From Cryptomeria japonica (Eukaryota; Streptophyta; Pinopsida; Cupressales; Cupressaceae), in NCBI RefSeq assembly GCF_030272615.1, contig NC_081412.1:674062323-674126322 (forward strand): a stretch of DNA of 64,000 bases. The letters are read 5' to 3'. Below are positions 11,755 through 22,256 of the stretch, in pieces. Below the pieces are notes generated by a model. The model saw only the letters and a program-made list of their open reading frames with translations. It did not search any database and had not been told where the DNA came from. The position numbers and the translations under genes were made by a program. Numbering within the stretch: position 1 is the stretch's first letter; each line of letters begins with the position of its first letter.

Positions 11755-11795
11755 GTGTGTCCACTTTTTTGACCACCATCTTTGTGCACTTACCC
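11755..11795 (-). repeat. Right terminal inverted repeat of the 5.75 kb element
   Basis: Reads GTGTCCACTTTTTTGACCACC then ATCTTTGTGCACTTACCC on the plus strand, the inverse of the left end. A diverged version ends the relic at 20797-20830. Confidence 0.85.
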
Positions 11796-12290
11796 TAAAA
11801 TATTGTCATCCACAGTCGTTCCCACCGAGCTTTGCCACCATTTGTCATTGGGTGTAAGATGTTATCTAAAACTGTATTGTGAGATCATGATGCAGTGAAG
11901 GGATGTCTAAATACAGAAGTCTAGATAGAGTTGTTTGTTTCATCAGTAGTTGTTTCAGCGATCAAAAGTTTAAAATCTTGTTGAGGACTGAAAAATCTTC
12001 AACTTTGGAATTTGAGGAATCTAAAGGAGCTTCCAAGTTTCAGACTTTTATCAAATTTGATTGTGCTCAAACTTGGCAAGTGTTGTATAAGGGAGCCACC
12101 AGATCTGAAACATTGTGCTCTTTTGGAGGATGTGTACTTTTTCACACTAAAAAATTTACATAGGTTTCCCAACTTCTCATTACTGAGGAAGTTAAAGAAG
12201 TTAAGTTTATATAATTGTTTGAGGGTTGATGATCCTCCTCATATTAGTAGGTGTCATGAATTACAGGTATTTCATCTACTTTATAATTAG
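11796..12290 (+). pseudogene. TNL-A pseudogene, part 3: later LRRs
   Basis: It aligns with 31236-31735 of TNL-B, starting TATTGTCATCCACAG next to the transposon end. Recognisable repeats include LKELPSFRLLSNLIVLKLGK, PDLKHCALLEDVYFFTLKNL and FPNFSLLRKLKKLSLYNCLR. The first 200 bases carry indels and stops, while the frame 12012-12290 is open. Homology stops at about 12288 in TTTATAAT. The final part of a TNL reappears at 15485. Confidence 0.85.
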
Positions 12291-13110
12291 TATATATATA
12301 TTTAATAACATATAAAATATGTCGAAAGATACTTTTTTAATTATATCTTAAAATAGAGAAACTGATTAAAATTAAGTGTCTCTAGAAGAATATCTTATAT
12401 CTGTCAACATATTTTATATATATTATTAAATATATATGTGCTAGCATGTTTGAATTGAAACTATTCATTTTCATAAATTTTGTATGGTGGTAACAATTGT
12501 ATTATTTGATTTACATGTGTTACATGCACTTCCTTTAAATCTTTATGTTTAAGTTCTATTGGTATTTACATCATTTGATTTGTGTATGGTAACTCGACAT
12601 CATTGAAATCACATTTTCAAAGTTCTTTAATTTTCTAGTCATTTTCTTTTGAAGTTACAATTATATCATTTCATTCGCATATGAAAAATAAAAAGGGAAA
12701 GAGCAAAGGAAGCCTAAAAACGGCTGTTAGAAATGAAATACTGCTTCTGCCATTAAAACATGAAACGGGTATCTCGCTGGCATTTCTGGTAGCAAAAGAA
12801 TTTTAGCAACTTTATGCTAAGTAGCAGAAAAGATAAGTAGCATAAACCTAATAATAACTTTTATATTTTTTTTTACTTTTATCTTTTTCAAGATTTAGAT
12901 TACTTAGGTTAACAGTTTAACTTGCACCGCTATGATTCTAAATAAAAAAAATTATGAGTTTGTAGGAATTAAAATGGAAACAAAACACTTGTGAAATGCG
13001 AAGAGTACGCTCAGGGTGAAAAAGCAACAAGGCGAGACAGGCAAATCATCTTCTCCGGACCTGCCCTCTTACCCTGTCATTATTTTTTTTTGACCATTCA
13101 GTAGTAGCAC
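12291..13110. other. AT-rich gap, no gene seen
   Basis: AT-rich sequence between two resistance-gene fragments. No recognisable frame or repeat. Confidence 0.5.
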
Positions 13111-13119
13111 AACCCTGCA

Positions 13120-13640
13120 TCATAGCCATCTACGAACAAGAAAAATCATGCGTTCCACTGAACTTATCGAGGCAGTTGTTTGAATATATCTTGACAGCAT
13201 GGACACCATATACTTGATATAATAAGGGAGGGCTTTAATGAGGCTATTCATGTATAAGTCCAAAATGCACAGAGATGTCATATGAGAGATGGAAGCTGGG
13301 AGGAGTGAGATCTTGTTTGACCGCAGTGAGAGCTTTCGTACCAGATCAAATCCCAAGGACTTTGACAACCACTTTAGCTCGTTGAAATCTGCAATCCGTT
13401 CGTCCAACATACTGAAAAGAAAATAAATGTGTTAGATCTAAAATTACACAAGAAATTTTTCCACTTCAAAATTTGTGAATTGCTTCCTGAAATGCTTGCA
13501 AGCTCAACCTGCTCCCCTTTTTCCATATTCCAGGTATGTTCGCATACCTGCGATTTGAAGAGAATTTCACTTTTTTTTAAAAATGTGGAATAAGGAAAAC
13601 ATCGGAGGGACTTTTCAGATACGCAATGGGGTTTCACTGT
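13120..13640 (-). pseudogene. Antisense LRR exon fragment of a resistance-like gene
   Basis: A minus-strand frame (13120-13410) encodes LRRs: LVRKLSLRSNKISLLPASIS then MTSLCILDLYMN-LIKALP, the L-xx-L-x-L pattern of NBS-LRR proteins. Just upstream on the minus strand, TTTATTTTCTTTTCAG (near 13411-13430) is a good splice acceptor. The preceding frame (13437-13637), with HTWNMEKGEQVELASISGS, could be the previous exon or noncoding. The repeat style (KISLLPASI) differs from the neighbouring TNL and suggests another NBS-LRR class, possibly CC-type. Only one to two exons remain. Confidence 0.6.
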
Positions 13641-13704
13641 CTAGGTAATATTATATCACGTATAGTATTCTAAAAATGAGGGTACAATATATTTCCTATT
13701 GATG

Positions 13705-14033
13705 AAAATAGGGGTTAATATAAAGATGGCGACCTTAATGAGGAATTGTTTACGCATCAGCCTGAAGGATTTATTAAAAAGGGTCAGGAACATCTCTATT
13801 GTAGATTGAAACAAAGATCACAAGTTTACTCGCTATGAGTCTGATCCTTGTATATATTTTAAAAAGCTTTCCAATGGTGAATTTGTTATACTTCTCCTTT
13901 ATGTGGATGACATGCTAGTGGGCGGCACAAGCATGAAAATTGTTCATGAGCTTAAAACTCACTTAGCTAATGAGTTTGCCATGAAAGATTTAGGGGCAGC
14001 GAAGAAAATTCTTGGGATAACCATTTTTTGAAT
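13705..14033 (+). mobile_element. Copia reverse-transcriptase fragment, inverted copy
   Basis: Plus-strand piece of a Ty1/copia reverse transcriptase: QPEGFIKKGQEHLYCRLK, then a deletion of about 68 bp, then HKFTRYESDPCIYF and the catalytic box LLYVDDMLVGGTSMK. It is the inverse of 15113-15475, which lacks the deletion, so the two arms form an inverted repeat around the 3' half of the same element. Confidence 0.85.
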
Positions 14034-15475
14034 CAAGTTATTGATGACCAATTCTGGTTTGTACATACACAGCTGCAAGCAGCTTCAAAAATAAACACAA
14101 TAATGATATTCAAACAACTCTTAAAGAGCTTTACAAATAGAAGACAAAGAGCCAAAGGTTTTGGCGACAAAGTGGAAGGAGTCCTTTGGACTTCACTCCC
14201 AACAATCTCCCACTTGAAGGCCAATGAACTGCTACAACAAGTAGATTCCCCCACTCAGTCCTGCTACCAGATATTGGAAAGGCCGAGAGAAGCTCGGTAG
14301 AAATCAAACTTCTCCCACTTAACAACTTTAGTGAGCACATCAGTTGGGTTCTTTTCGGTGTGAATTTTATCTAAATGAAACTTGCCTTCTTCGACCATGT
14401 GACAAACATAATGACTACGAACATCATGTTTTGATCAAGGTTGAGATGTCTGATGCTTAGTCATAAAGATGGCACTGATATTATCATAAAACAAGGCAAA
14501 ATTTGATTGCTTCAAACCCAACTCGCTGAACAAGAGTTGCAACCATACCATCTCCTTGGCTCCCTCAGAAAGAGCTATGTATCCAGCCTCTGCAGTCGAT
14601 TGAGCAACTATATGTTGTAATTTAGAACTAATCGCTGCCCCAACAAATGTGAAAGCATAACCTAAAGTAGACTTCCTTTTGTCTAAATCTTTGGCAAAAT
14701 CAGAATCAGTAAACCCTTGCAAGTGTGCCTTTCTCTTCCCAAACCATAAGCAAAGGTTTGAAGTACCCTTGAGATACCATAAAATATACTTGATCGCCTC
14801 CCAATGTGGTTTGCCCGGATTAGCCATAAATCTGCTCACCACTCCCACAGCATGAGCAATATCCAGACAAGTAGACACCATAGTGTACATAAGACTTCCA
14901 ATTGTAGATTTGTATGGAATTTTGTCCATAAACTCCTTATCTTCTTGTGTTTTTGGACACAATTGAGAAGACAACTGAAAATGAGAGGCTAAGGGGACAC
15001 ATACAGACTTAGCATCCATCATACCAAATCTGTCCAATACTTTTTTAATGTAGTCTTGTTGAGATAGTTTGAGTTCTTTCTTTTTCCTATCTCAAAAAAT
15101 GGTCATCCTAAGAATTTTCTTCGTTGCCCCTAAATATTTCATGGAAAACTCATTAGCTAAATGAGTTTTAAGCTCATGAACAATTTTCATGCTTGTGCCA
15201 CCCACTAGCATATCATCCATATAAAGGAGAAGTATAACAAATTCGCCATTGGGAAACTTTATAAAATAGATACAAGGATCAGACTCATAGCGAGTAAACT
15301 TGTGATCAATCATAAAATTGTCAAATTTGAGATACCATTGTCTTGCGGCTTTCTTGAGCCCATACAAACTCCATTTCAATCTACAATAGAGATGTTCTTG
15401 ACCCTTTTTGATAAATCCTTCAGGCTGATACATAAACAATTCCTCATTAAGGTCGCCATCTTTATATAAGTTAAT
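14034..15475 (-). mobile_element. Ty1/copia retrotransposon 3' half (RT, RNase H, LTR start)
   Basis: Minus-strand copia pol remnant. RT lies at 15092-15439 (RLKWSLYGLKKAARQWY; YMDDMLVGG, where YVDD has become YMDD). The RNase H region at 14435-15037 has YKSTIGSLMYTMVSTCLDIA, GFTDSDFAKDLDKRKSTLGY and AEAGYIALSEGAKEMVWL. A TGA interrupts the join (about 15098) and the RNase H frame ends early at 14435. Below it a polypurine tract (CTTCAAGTGGGAGAT on the minus strand, ending at 14205) precedes TGTTGGGAGTGAAGTCC, the start of the 3' LTR, which runs leftward to about 14034, where it meets the inverted RT piece. Gag, protease and integrase are absent. Confidence 0.85.
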
Positions 15476-15484
15476 GAAATTGTT

Positions 15485-15861
15485 TATATAAATAAGGGAG
15501 GGCCGACAATCCTCCTAATATTAGTGGCTACCATGAATTACAAGCACCCCATCTAATCTATAGTGATAATATTAAAGGACCTCCCAAAATGATTATAGGA
15601 AGTCATACTCAGTTGGTATTCTTGTAATGAAATTAATGTTGTTAGTTTTTAATTTCATGTGGACCTCCAACCTAATGGGGGTCTTCTATCTCATCCAAAA
15701 CTCTTCAAAGTGGAAAGCTTCTCAAACTTAAGTGATGAAAGTGCACCAAAGACATTTAAAGTGTGGCAGTGGCTAAAGGACAAGACCATTCTTGGGATAA
15801 GCTATGTCTATGGAGGGAAGAATTATTACTCTACCAAAGCTCTGTATGACTCACACAAGTA
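15485..15861 (+). pseudogene. TNL C-terminal fragment
   Basis: Aligns with TNL-B from 31675 to about 32050: the last LRR (ILLILVATMNYK-like, degenerate), then an open frame HVDLQPNGGLLSHPKLFKV, SFSNLSDESAPKTFKVWQWL and YVYGGKNYYSTKALYDSH, ending in TAA at 15860. Its first about 55 bp repeat the homology already present at 12228-12288, so it may come from a second TNL copy or from a duplication at the breakpoint. Here the frame across FKVESFSNLSD is continuous, whereas TNL-B has an extra A. Confidence 0.8.
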
Positions 15862-18535
15862 AAGCCGATTTTTATAGTTTCTTTAAATGTAGATACTAAA
15901 TACAAATAGAATAAAATAGAAAACATAAACAATGTCAGAAATAAATCTCAAATAGTTTATTTTATTCAACTTCCTCTAATAGATTACATTTTGTAGATTG
16001 GCATTCAATTTGTACAAAAGAGAGTTTTTTTTTTTGAGGTTGCAACCTCATTTTGTGGCTTATATAAAGATAGGCATACACAACCCAAAATAGAGCATAC
16101 ATTATTTAATTAATTTTTGAATTGTTACCTAAACTTAAACAAAACACGAAATCTATAATCAACATAACCAAAAATCTACATGTGAAGGAACACATAGCAT
16201 GTTTCTAAGAGAAATGTGTAGTGTGGTGGTGCACAAATATTATGTTGGAACAAAAAGTGAAAATGACAATCTATGAAAGGTTGTATGCAAATTGATTACG
16301 AATGGATTGATGGATTGAGTGGAAAAAGGGTACAGCTCTATTCAAAAAATTGTAGAAGCCTAAGTGTTTGAATGTAAATAGAGGTAGTGATAAATCAAGG
16401 TTTAAATGTTTCAATCAAGTGGGTAGTGACTTATTGCTATGATTGGCATGTTGAAAAGTGTCATGAGTCTTCTCTATGTTAGAGAAAGGAATGGATATCC
16501 TTGTGATCTCTTATGAGGGAGAGAGAGATGAGTAAATGGGTAATTGATATCTACAAAGAAGTGTTTCCCAGTGAGCTACACAGGTTTTGATTTCACCAAA
16601 TTGTGTCATCTTTTACTAACAAGGTCACATCAAGTTGCAAAGATCCAGTTTTCAAAGCTTCAAGATCAAATTGTGAGTCTTAGCATCAAGGGGCACCACA
16701 CTATTTTCAAAGAAACAAACACCACATTATATGCTACCTTTAAATTTGTCAACATCAAGAAAGGAATGGAAAAATAGAAAGAAAAATGTTTCTTATGCAA
16801 CACACCATATCAAAGTGAGAAGCTGACTTGAGATGATGAATGAACCTCCAACATCTGGCATCACCAACCATCAATATGGTCTTGTTACACTTTATCTATT
16901 TAATGTTCCAAGTTAGTCTTTTTCCAGCCTTCATCGAATGTAGTGAAGATAGCCCACGAAGTCTAAGCATAAATGTTTGAAGATCCTTTTAAAACATTGA
17001 TAAACTCTTCTATAAGATGCTAAATAATTATTTTAATAATTTGGAATGCACTTTCCTTTTTATTCTTTTCAAATGGTTTTCCTTTCTTCTATTGCCATCT
17101 AACTATTTCTTACAATTTTATTTTCTTAATTGATTACATCATCAACATTGTAACTATTAACTAAGTTTAACACAAGTCTAGTACTATAAAATTTCATTAG
17201 AGAGGCTTGATGTTTTAGAGGTATTAATGGAGGCTCTAAATATGTATTGCAATATGTTATTGTTGAATAATACATTGAGCATGGCCATTTTTGGAGGCTA
17301 TATTTTTCCTCTTGAGGGTTTTCCTAGGGTATATCTTGTGTCATCTTTGATGTTTTGTTGTCTATGCTCTTACATGTGGATGCTAAGTACTTTTTTGCAT
17401 AGATTTCTCTTTTTGGTTATGTAGAAATTGTCATTTTATGGCTGCAATTTTCCTTTCAGGCAAGGATTTAGGGACCTACTAAGTAGTACAGGGATGAGAT
17501 CATGTTGATGTTGAAAATAGAATATGCTTAGGCTACCACTGATATATTCCTTGATGTGTCAATATATGCTTTTGTAACCAAAATATCTTTCTATATGTTG
17601 TTAATAAAATTTCATGTCATTGATACAAGTGCAAAATATGTTTCTGCAAGTAGATTAAAGGCTCATGACATCAAGTCTTGAATATGGCACAAAAAAATAG
17701 ATACATTAAGAAACTAAACATCATCAAATTTAAAAAGAATTATGACACTGCAAGAAAGGATCTTATTAAAATTTTCACACACTTGGCTGACATATCATGC
17801 AATGATGACCATGTAGTATGATATTATACAACCATATCGATTTGTTGAGTTGTGCGGATATTTACTACTGCAAAATTAAACCATTAAAAAATTCAAATAA
17901 TTCTTTCAAACTTTGATTTCAATGTTTATATAGGCATACTTAAGGATTTTGATATTTTTGGATCCAACAATGGTCTTGATTTTGCTCCATATTGAGTTGA
18001 TTTTTCTCTCAATGTTCAATCTCTCAAAAAATAGAGAGGAATCATAGACAAAGTGATTTGATATCATGTTGAAGTTGATAGTGAACCCCATATCTCTGAA
18101 GAAACACCTAAAACCAAAACACCTATCATGTCTAATGATAAAAATTAATTTTTGTGTGTTATGCAACCTTGAGAACAAAATTGATCTAGAAAAGCATAAT
18201 GTCTTATGTATTGATTTAACAACTCAATGAACACTATATAGAGATGAATTCTTATGAAATCAAAAAGAAAATCATAGACAAAACCTTAAGTTAGGATTAA
18301 GTTAGATCAAGAAAAGTACATCATCAACATATGTTATGAGACAACATTGACCTAAATATAGAAAAATGGCCCTAATTTAGCTTAATTAATAATAAAATTA
18401 AAAGGGGGCCTAATTAGTGATCAATAAACAAATGATTACTTATATAATCTAACAATTTTTTTTAATAATTTAATTTTTTTAAGTGAGCATATTTATCTTC
18501 AAAGAAGTTAGAATATGTTATTATTTTGAAATATA
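15862..18535. other. Unassigned region with LTR-like relic near 17150-17460
   Basis: No protein is recognised. At about 17280-17345 the string CCTCTTGAGGGTTTTCCTAGGGTATATCTTGTGTC resembles the 3' part of the copia LTR at 35154-35936 (CTCTTGAAAGGCTTTTCCCATGTAAATCTAGTGTC), so a decayed LTR is likely. The remainder is AT-rich with only short frames. Confidence 0.45.
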
Positions 18536-18539
18536 AGAA

Positions 18540-18850
18540 AAGTGATTTTAGACTAATACAATCACTAATCTTGTGGAGGTGGTAGCTATTTACTACGTCT
18601 TGCTATAATGAAAGAAGGTATAATCGAATCATCATAGAAGGTGATTAAAAAAAACCATCCTCCTACTCAAGAACGAAGTCATTATGGATTGGAGTGTGAA
18701 GACATTATGGCTTAGTGTAAGGCCCTCATTCATGGGATTAGCCACATATGCCTTTTTCATACAAGAAGGAAAGACAATAAAATTGCAAACATGTTGGCTT
18801 CATTAGGATTGTTTTCCAAGAATTTAAAAATATGGATGAATATCATTAAT
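18540..18850 (+). mobile_element. RNase H-like relic of a LINE-type element
   Basis: Degenerate coding with the pattern of a plant LINE/RVT_3 RNase H: NRIIIEG near 18610, then ALIHGISHICLFHTRRKDNK and IANMLASLGLF (about 18730-18810). The final part matches the family's H-I-.-R-.-.-N-.-.-A-D-.-L-A end with the aspartate replaced (IANMLA). Stops interrupt it. The rest of the element is not found. Confidence 0.55.
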
Positions 18851-19270
18851 ATTTTGGATTTGGTTAATGAGGCAATCTCCAAGGACATAAAGATTAATGA
18901 TGAAGTATAATCCAATGATGAAGTATATCTATGATTTATGTTTTGGCGGTGAATGTGTCCTTCAAAAAGTAGAGTCACTTCACCCGTTTCTTGTAAGCAT
19001 TGTCATGCTCAAATTGCTAGTTTTTACTCTCTCTACCTAGTTTTTATGTTGAAACTCTCTATGATTAAGATGGGAAGGGATCTAATACAAGTTGAACCCA
19101 ATTTATGTGATGATTTCATAATTAATGTTAATCTATGACAAAAAGTGGTTAAAGGGAACCTAGATAGTTATGTTGAAGGCAGGCAAGGTTTTGACCTAGA
19201 GCTCTCCAAGAATTTTTCCTAGGCCTGGTAGAAGGGGGAAGTGAAAATTAGAAATGTTTCTTTCGAAGTC
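18851..19270. other. No gene seen
   Basis: AT-rich sequence up to the start of the pyrimidine tract. I looked here for a left terminus matching the 20797-20830 end and found none. Confidence 0.45.
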
Positions 19271-19554
19271 ACCTCAGATTTAATTGCTGCCACCAACCCC
19301 CTCTCTTTTCATCAACCCTCCCCTCTCTCTTTGTCTCTGGTCTCTCCCTCTTTTTCCCTCAACCCTTCCCTTCCCCCGTCTCTATCTTATGTATCTCCCT
19401 CTCTCACTTGGGCTCTCTTTGTCTAGAGGTGAGAGGCCTAACACCTAGGGAGAGAGGAGTGAGATACCTAGGGAGAGAGATATAGGGGTATAGAGATGGC
19501 TGATGAGATAGGGAGGGGGTAGAGAGAGGTATATATGAAGGGAGAGATGTGGAT

Positions 19555-19607
<53 letters not shown>

Positions 19608-20830
19608 AGAGAGAGGGAGGCATGAATAGAGATGGGGGTAAGGAAGGAAGGTAAGGTAGAGAAGGAGAGATGGTGGAAGAGACATAGAGGGGGGAGATGT
19701 TGAGATATGAGGGGGAGAGAGATGTTCACAAAGAGAGAAAGAGGGGTAAGGAAATAGGGAGAGAGATGGAGAGGGAGGTAAAGAACTAGAGTGAAGAGAC
19801 CTATAGCCTGGGGAGAGAGGGGTGAGAGACCTGGGGGAAATAGAGGTGAGAGAGATATATGGGAAGAGAGTTGGGTAATGAGATAGGGATGGAGAGGTAG
19901 AGAGGTGAAGATAGAGAGAAGGAGAGAGATAGAGGATGGGAGGAAGAAGTAATGATCGAAAGAACATATAGAGAGAGGGGAGAGAAACAATAAGAGATGG
20001 AGATAGAAGAAGGGAGAGTGAGGAAGGAAGGGATATAGATGGGGGTAAGGAATGAAGGTGAGGTAAAAATGGAGAGAAGATGGGAGAGACCTAGATAAAT
20101 AAAGGTAGTGAGGGAGAGGTGTGTAAAGAGATAGAGAAAACATATAATAGAGAGTGAAGGGTACGAAAGAGAGGTAAAGAGGTAATGTTAGATCTTAGGG
20201 TTGAGAGGAGAGAGTGAGATAAAGAGAGGTAGAAATGGGATAGATGAAGAGTGATAGAGAGAGATCTATAGGTTTAGAGTTTTGGGGAGATAAATACAGT
20301 GGCATAGAGAGAGTGAGAGAATGATGATAGAATCATGTTGATTACTAAAATTTGACGAAGTTTAAACATTTAAATGATCGTCTAAAACCTAGAATCTACA
20401 TTATAACTCCTAGAGATCTAAAACCACTCTCAAATATCTTGCCAATATATACATGAAATACTTAAATGTTATATTTCATGTATATATTATTGTTGGGAGA
20501 AAGAGAGAGTGAAAGAGAAAGACAATTTGGCAATGCTATACATTTGGCTAGTGTCAAATTTGGCGCTAGCCAAATGGAAATGCACTTTTCAAAATGCATT
20601 TCTATTGACACCAAATTTGGTGCTAGGCAATGGAAATGCACTTTTCAAAATACATTTCCATTTGGCTAGCACCAAATCTGACACTCACCTTATTTGGTGC
20701 ATGCCAAATAGATTTGGCGTGACCAAACCATAGGTTTGACATGCCAAATATGGTGAGTGCCAAATGGCTACATTTGAGCAAAAATTAAAATTGGCAACTT
20801 TTTGGTCCTCCATCTTGGTGCACATACCCC
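19271..20830. mobile_element. Relic related to the 5.75 kb element (CT/GA arms, shared right end)
   Basis: A short CT-rich stretch (19290-19425) switches directly into a GA-rich one (19431-20320). Then comes a block collinear with 11310-11530: ATTACTAAAATTTGACGAAG, TAACTCCTAGAGATCTAAAACC and a shortened hairpin (20445-20487). The right end CCTCCATCTTGGTGCACATACCCC (to 20830) is a diverged form of the terminus at 11766-11795. No left terminus or coding is seen, so its left boundary is uncertain. Confidence 0.65.
20540..20770. repeat. TTTGGC/GCCAAA palindromic repeats and 56-bp duplication
   Basis: GGAAATGCACTTTTCAAAAT occurs at 20576 and 20632 (period 56). Many inverted pairs of TTTGGC/GCCAAA and TTTGGTG/CACCAAA surround it. 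They occupy the same subterminal position as the palindromes at 11583-11660 but differ in sequence. Confidence 0.7.
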
Positions 20831-22000
20831 ATAAAAATTACATAAAATTCAATTAAGTGTGATAAATTAAGAGATGTTGGATTATGAAAGATAATTAATT
20901 AAATATTGATTTAATTAGTTATATAATAGAAGGTTGATTTCAAGGTGTCTATAGTTCATAGTAAAAAACACATAATCACTAATTCTTGAGATGTATTTTC
21001 ATAGATGCATTGAATTTATGCTCTCAATTTTTTAAATGAGGCATCATGACCATTATTGATCTCTTTTCCTCAAATCCACATGCTCTTGGCTCTTGTGGCT
21101 CAGGGCTAACTATTCTTTAACAAGTTACGATCATAAATCTTTTTAGGAAATCTTGCAAGTAGTGGAAGAGCACCAATAGCTGTCATAGCTAACTTCATGC
21201 ACCCATAGATCCTAAACGATACATCAAATTTTGACGATATTTTTTAGTTGTCTTCGTATGCGACTTAACTGCTTATAGCTATTGTTTTGGCTTTTGGGTA
21301 GTAATGATGCATGCTGCAAGATTAGTTATGTGCATAAAGGTCGAAAAGTACACATTTCAAAGTGTCGTTTGATACCTAATTAAAGATGTTCCAATAATTG
21401 TCCACTCAAAATCGCCAGTACTTGTGGACAAATGTACCAATAGTTTTGTACAAATGTTCCAATAGTGGTGTACAAATGGGCCAATTCTGAACAAAAATTG
21501 ACAAAAAGTGATCGACTATTGGTACATGTCAAATTTATTAATGAGCTTTTCAAAAATTGGAACTATGACGCCTATTGGGGGTTCATTATGATAATAAGTG
21601 TGCGGTTATTAGAACTATGACGACTACTAATGCTCTTCCCCTGATCTCTTCTCACATATAGCACAAAATTATCTTATAATCCTTGTAACCATGTTGAAAA
21701 TCATGAAGCATTAGTACTTTTTCCATTTTACAATTACAAGTTCTTCATAATGATCATTCTTAAATTTCTAAATAATGAAGCATTAGTACTTTTTCCATTT
21801 GACAATTACAAGTTCTTCACAAGTGGTCATTCTTGAATTTCTTTGCATTTCCCTAAGAAGTAAAATTTGATTGAGATGTTCTCTTTCATTGAATCTATAG
21901 CTTTCACGTTACAAAATGGAATTGAAAAGTAGGATGCATTTTTCTTAGTCTCTCAAATTAGAGTTAATGCTACCTAGCTCTTTTTTAATTAAGGAATCTC
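20831..22000. other. No gene seen; short local duplications
   Basis: AT-rich. GAAGCATTAGTACTTTTTCC appears near 21705 and again near 21777, a local duplication of about 70 bp. No coding motif. Confidence 0.5.
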
Positions 22001-22004
22001 AATT

Positions 22005-22256
22005 TCAGCTTTTATTGCTTGGATGCCCGTATTCACCGCCAGGGAAGTTTCCTTTCTTAGGGTTCTCTTTTCCGGGCACTTTCCTAGCAAGTTTAGGTGA
22101 GACAATGTGAACGAAATAGCCTGCTTTCCCCTCTTTCAGTGCGCAAACCCCAGCTTGCTTGTTCGGGGAAAAATGGCTTTGTGAGAAGTTATTTAATTGG
22201 TTAAGCAATAAGATGGTATAGGGAGCTCTCTGCCTGCGCCATAAATGATAGGGCAA
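22005..22256 (-). pseudogene. Tandem-duplicated unknown frame, copy 1
   Basis: Minus-strand frame sharing LLLNQLNNFSQSHFSPNKQA and YFVHIVSPKLARK with the frame at 22603-22863. The duplication unit is about 560 bp and includes noncoding flanks. I do not recognise the family. This copy has lost the hydrophobic start of copy 2 and runs into GNFPGGEYGHPSNKS. It may be a first-exon fragment of a secreted or membrane protein. Confidence 0.4.

Larger units (their letters stand above)
6048..11795. mobile_element. 5.75 kb repeat-built element with inverted termini
   Basis: The first 30 bases, beginning GGGTAAGTGCACAAAGATGG, are repeated inverted at 11766-11795. After a 9-base indel both ends continue with AGTGGACAC. 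The direct flanks are TAAA (6044-6047 and 11796-11799), a probable short target duplication (TAA or TAAA). Removing the insert leaves a continuous TNL LRR exon collinear with TNL-B, so the insertion is real. Inside there is no transposase, only GTACG palindrome repeats, an AT block, (CT)n, a 2.5 kb higher-order tandem array, (GA)n, a 113-bp hairpin and more palindromes. It is a non-autonomous DNA-transposon-like element. The superfamily is uncertain: a 3-bp TAA duplication would suit PIF/Harbinger, but the terminal sequence is not diagnostic. Confidence 0.8.

Noticed and set aside
19404-20143. 232- and 187-residue minus-strand frames
   Set aside because: Low-complexity GA-rich DNA without domain or start context.
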